Shown here piece after piece: positions 62,601 through 64,000 of a DNA stretch of 64,000 bases. The stretch's first letter is position 1; each line of letters opens with the position of its first letter. This DNA comes from Numida meleagris (taxonomy: Eukaryota; Chordata; Aves; Galliformes; Numididae), in the NCBI RefSeq assembly GCF_002078875.1, contig NC_034410.1, positions 39,432,797-39,496,796 of the forward strand. The letters are read 5' to 3'. Below the pieces are notes generated by a model that worked only from the letters and a program-made list of their open reading frames with translations, was not told where the DNA came from and did no database searches. Made by a program: the position numbers and the translations under genes.

Positions 62601-62860
62601 CCCTGCCGTGGACAGGGTTGCTGCCCACTAGATCAGACTACTCAGAGCCCCAGCCAACCTGGCCTTGAACGCCCCCAGGGATAGGGCATCCACAGCTTCT
62701 CTGGGCACTCTGTGTCAGTGCCTTGCCACTTACTGAGTGAAAAATTTCCTCCTAACATCTAATCTAAATCTCCCCTCTTTTAGTGTAAAGCCATTCCCTC
62801 TTGTCCTATCACTATGAGAACACGTAAAAAGTCTGTCTCCCTTCTGTTTATAAGCTCCTT

Positions 62861-63110
62861 TTAAGTCTTGGAAGGCTGCAGTGAGATCTCCCAGAACCTT
62901 CTCTTCTCCAGACTGAACAAGCCCAGCTGCCTCGACCTTTCTTCACAGGAGAAGTGCTCCAGCCCTCTGAAGATCTTCATGGCCCTCCTCTGGACCTGCT
63001 CCAACAGTTCCATTTCTTTTGTGTGCTGGAGCTCCCAGGCCTGCACGCAGTACTCCAGATGGGGCCTGATGAGGGCAGATTAGAGAGGGACATTCTCCTC
63101 CCTCTCTCTG
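62861..63110 (-). pseudogene. CR1 ORF2 C-terminal relic
   Basis: On the minus strand a stop-containing frame reads [19 protein letters not shown] and continues as [19 protein letters not shown], then [20 protein letters not shown]. This is the well-conserved region just before the ORF2 stop of avian CR1. It is adjacent to, and same-strand with, the endonuclease relic at 63158. Confidence 0.85.
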
Positions 63111-63157
63111 CTGGCTACTTGCACTTCTCTTTCGATAAAGGATTTACTCCTTTGTCT

Positions 63158-63762
63158 TCAAAGAAAGCTTCCAAGGGAGATCTCATTTAATAATTCCTTA
63201 AACATCCTAAAATTAGCTTTCTTAAAGTTCAGGGTCCTGACTATGCTTTTTGCCAGGCCCTTATTCCTTGTGATCACAAACTGAGCAAGGGCATGGTCAG
63301 TAAAGGCCAGACTGCCTCCAACCGTAGCCTCTTTACTGAGATCCTCTGCATTGGTGAGCTCTAGGTCCAGTAACACTTCTCCTTTGGTCATTTTATCTAA
63401 TAGCTGAACCAAGAAGTTATCCTCAGTGCACTCCAGGAGTCTCCTAGATTGCTTCCCAGCAGACGTCTGGGTGGTTGAAATCCCGCATCAGAATAAGAGC
63501 CTGCAAGTGTGACACTTGCAGCTGAAGAAAGACGGTCCTCATCCACAGGCTCCTTCTGGTCAGTCAGCCTGTAGTAGACACTGACCACCAGATGTCCTTT
63601 ATATTTCTGGTCCCTGATTTTTACCCACAAGCTCTTGATCTGATCATGACTGTTTTTCAGAGGCAGCTCTTCGCAATCTATCAATCTCTTAACATAGTGG
63701 GCAACTCTCCCACCCTTCCTTCCCTGCCTATTTCTTCTGAAAAGCTTGTAGCCCTCGATCAT
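63158..63762 (-). pseudogene. CR1 ORF2 endonuclease domain relic
   Basis: The minus-strand translation from 63762 reads IEGYKLFRR, GRKGGRVAHYV, SLWVKIRD and VVSVYYR, matching the APE-like endonuclease of CR1 ORF2. The catalytic-type motif DFNHPDVCW is legible at 63456-63482, followed almost at once by a small deletion and a stop. A second frame from 63412 gives FLVQLLDKMTKGE, LLDLELTN and GGSLAFTDHALAQF (the SDH-type motif) up to ANFRMFKELL. At least one frameshift and one deletion break it. Normally this domain is followed by reverse transcriptase, which is missing here. Confidence 0.85.
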
Positions 63763-64000
63763 CGTGCTTCAGTTACAGAACATTATCTAGAGCAGACTGG
63801 GCATTGGTCTCATTGAGTGGTGTCTGATTTGCCACAACAAGGAGCGGCTTTTGGCTGCTGTGCTCCCCTTTTCTGCCCCTTTTGGGCTTCCATGGCCCTG
63901 CTGAAAATGAAACTACAAAAGCTACCCGAGTTCTTCCTTTCTATTTATATAGGCTAGAAAAATAAAACAAAAATGGTTCTTATTCGGTAGTACAAACTGA

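Larger units (their letters stand above)
62533..63765 (-). mobile_element. CR1 LINE with endonuclease region retained and RT core deleted, antisense
   Basis: About 1.2 kb. On the minus strand the 3' end is at 62533 (octamer tail complement AATAGAATCACAGAATAACA), followed inward by the 3' UTR and the ORF2 C-terminus ([28 protein letters not shown]). Beyond about 63110 the sequence changes to the ORF2 endonuclease and linker region (63158-63762). The reverse transcriptase palm/finger region that should lie between is absent. Most CR1 copies are simple 5' truncations, so this is either an internally deleted copy or two same-strand insertions side by side. The 5' boundary is near 63765. Confidence 0.9.
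42786..64000 (+). other. RBMS3: RBMS3 downstream intron (partial, 3' end outside window)
   Basis: The intron opens with a consensus gtaagt donor. No further RBMS3 coding (the linker after RRM2 or the glutamine/proline-rich C-terminus) is visible before the window ends, so the intron is at least 21.2 kb. It carries CR1 fragments at 45452, 47761 and 62533, a possible degenerate coding relic at 55.3-55.9 kb, a long pyrimidine tract at 53609 and several short palindromes. The intervals 42786-45451, 45835-47760 and 47868-53608 contain only AT-rich single-copy-looking sequence apart from the 22-bp and 13-bp tandem duplications noted separately. Confidence 0.88.

Noticed and set aside
1..64000. CRISPR arrays, operons, tRNA or rRNA genes
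   Set aside because: No regularly spaced direct repeats, no cloverleaf with TTCRANNY box and acceptor stem, and no prokaryotic gene density; the two spliced exons and CR1 elements show vertebrate nuclear DNA.

Overview
The window is vertebrate nuclear DNA, almost entirely intronic, and most likely from a galliform bird (chicken or a close relative). Two observations support this. First, the interspersed repeats are CR1 LINE fragments with the avian 3' tail built on ATTCTATG units, plus an internally deleted mariner of the Galluhop type. Second, only two short coding exons occur in 64 kb. There are no operons, ribosome binding sites, CRISPR arrays, tRNAs or rRNAs.

The one gene seen is RBMS3 (RNA-binding motif, single-stranded-interacting protein 3), on the + strand. 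Exons at 32574-32731 and 42706-42785 join in frame (phase 2 to phase 2) and encode most of the second RRM, from RNP2 (LYISNL) through RNP1 (RGVGFARM), leaving in phase 1. The split falls inside RNP1. RBMS3 rather than RBMS1 is indicated by DANGVSRG and [18 protein letters not shown]. The intron between them is 9974 bp. The upstream intron exceeds 32.5 kb and the downstream one exceeds 21.2 kb; both run off the window.

Layout: 1-32.5 kb is upstream intron with a candidate retroviral-type solo LTR (4.8-5.25 kb), a mariner remnant (8.5-9.1 kb), a CpG-dense block (9.35-10.0 kb), three sense CR1 fragments (10.2, 13.8 and 18.8-19.4 kb), one tiny antisense CR1 fragment (29.0 kb), and simple repeats including a TAT tract at 3.8 kb. 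32.6-42.8 kb is the exon pair and its intron, with no recognised interspersed repeat. 42.8-64 kb is downstream intron with CR1 at 45.5 kb (antisense), 47.8 kb (sense) and 62.5-63.8 kb (antisense). The last is long enough to keep endonuclease motifs but lacks the reverse transcriptase core. A 120-bp pyrimidine tract lies at 53.6 kb.

I found no new multi-gene system. The best leads are candidate regulatory blocks in the introns, which need cross-species alignment, several perfect short tandem duplications and palindromes, and the structurally informative transposon remnants. Family names and gene identity come from remembered sequence features, not database searches.
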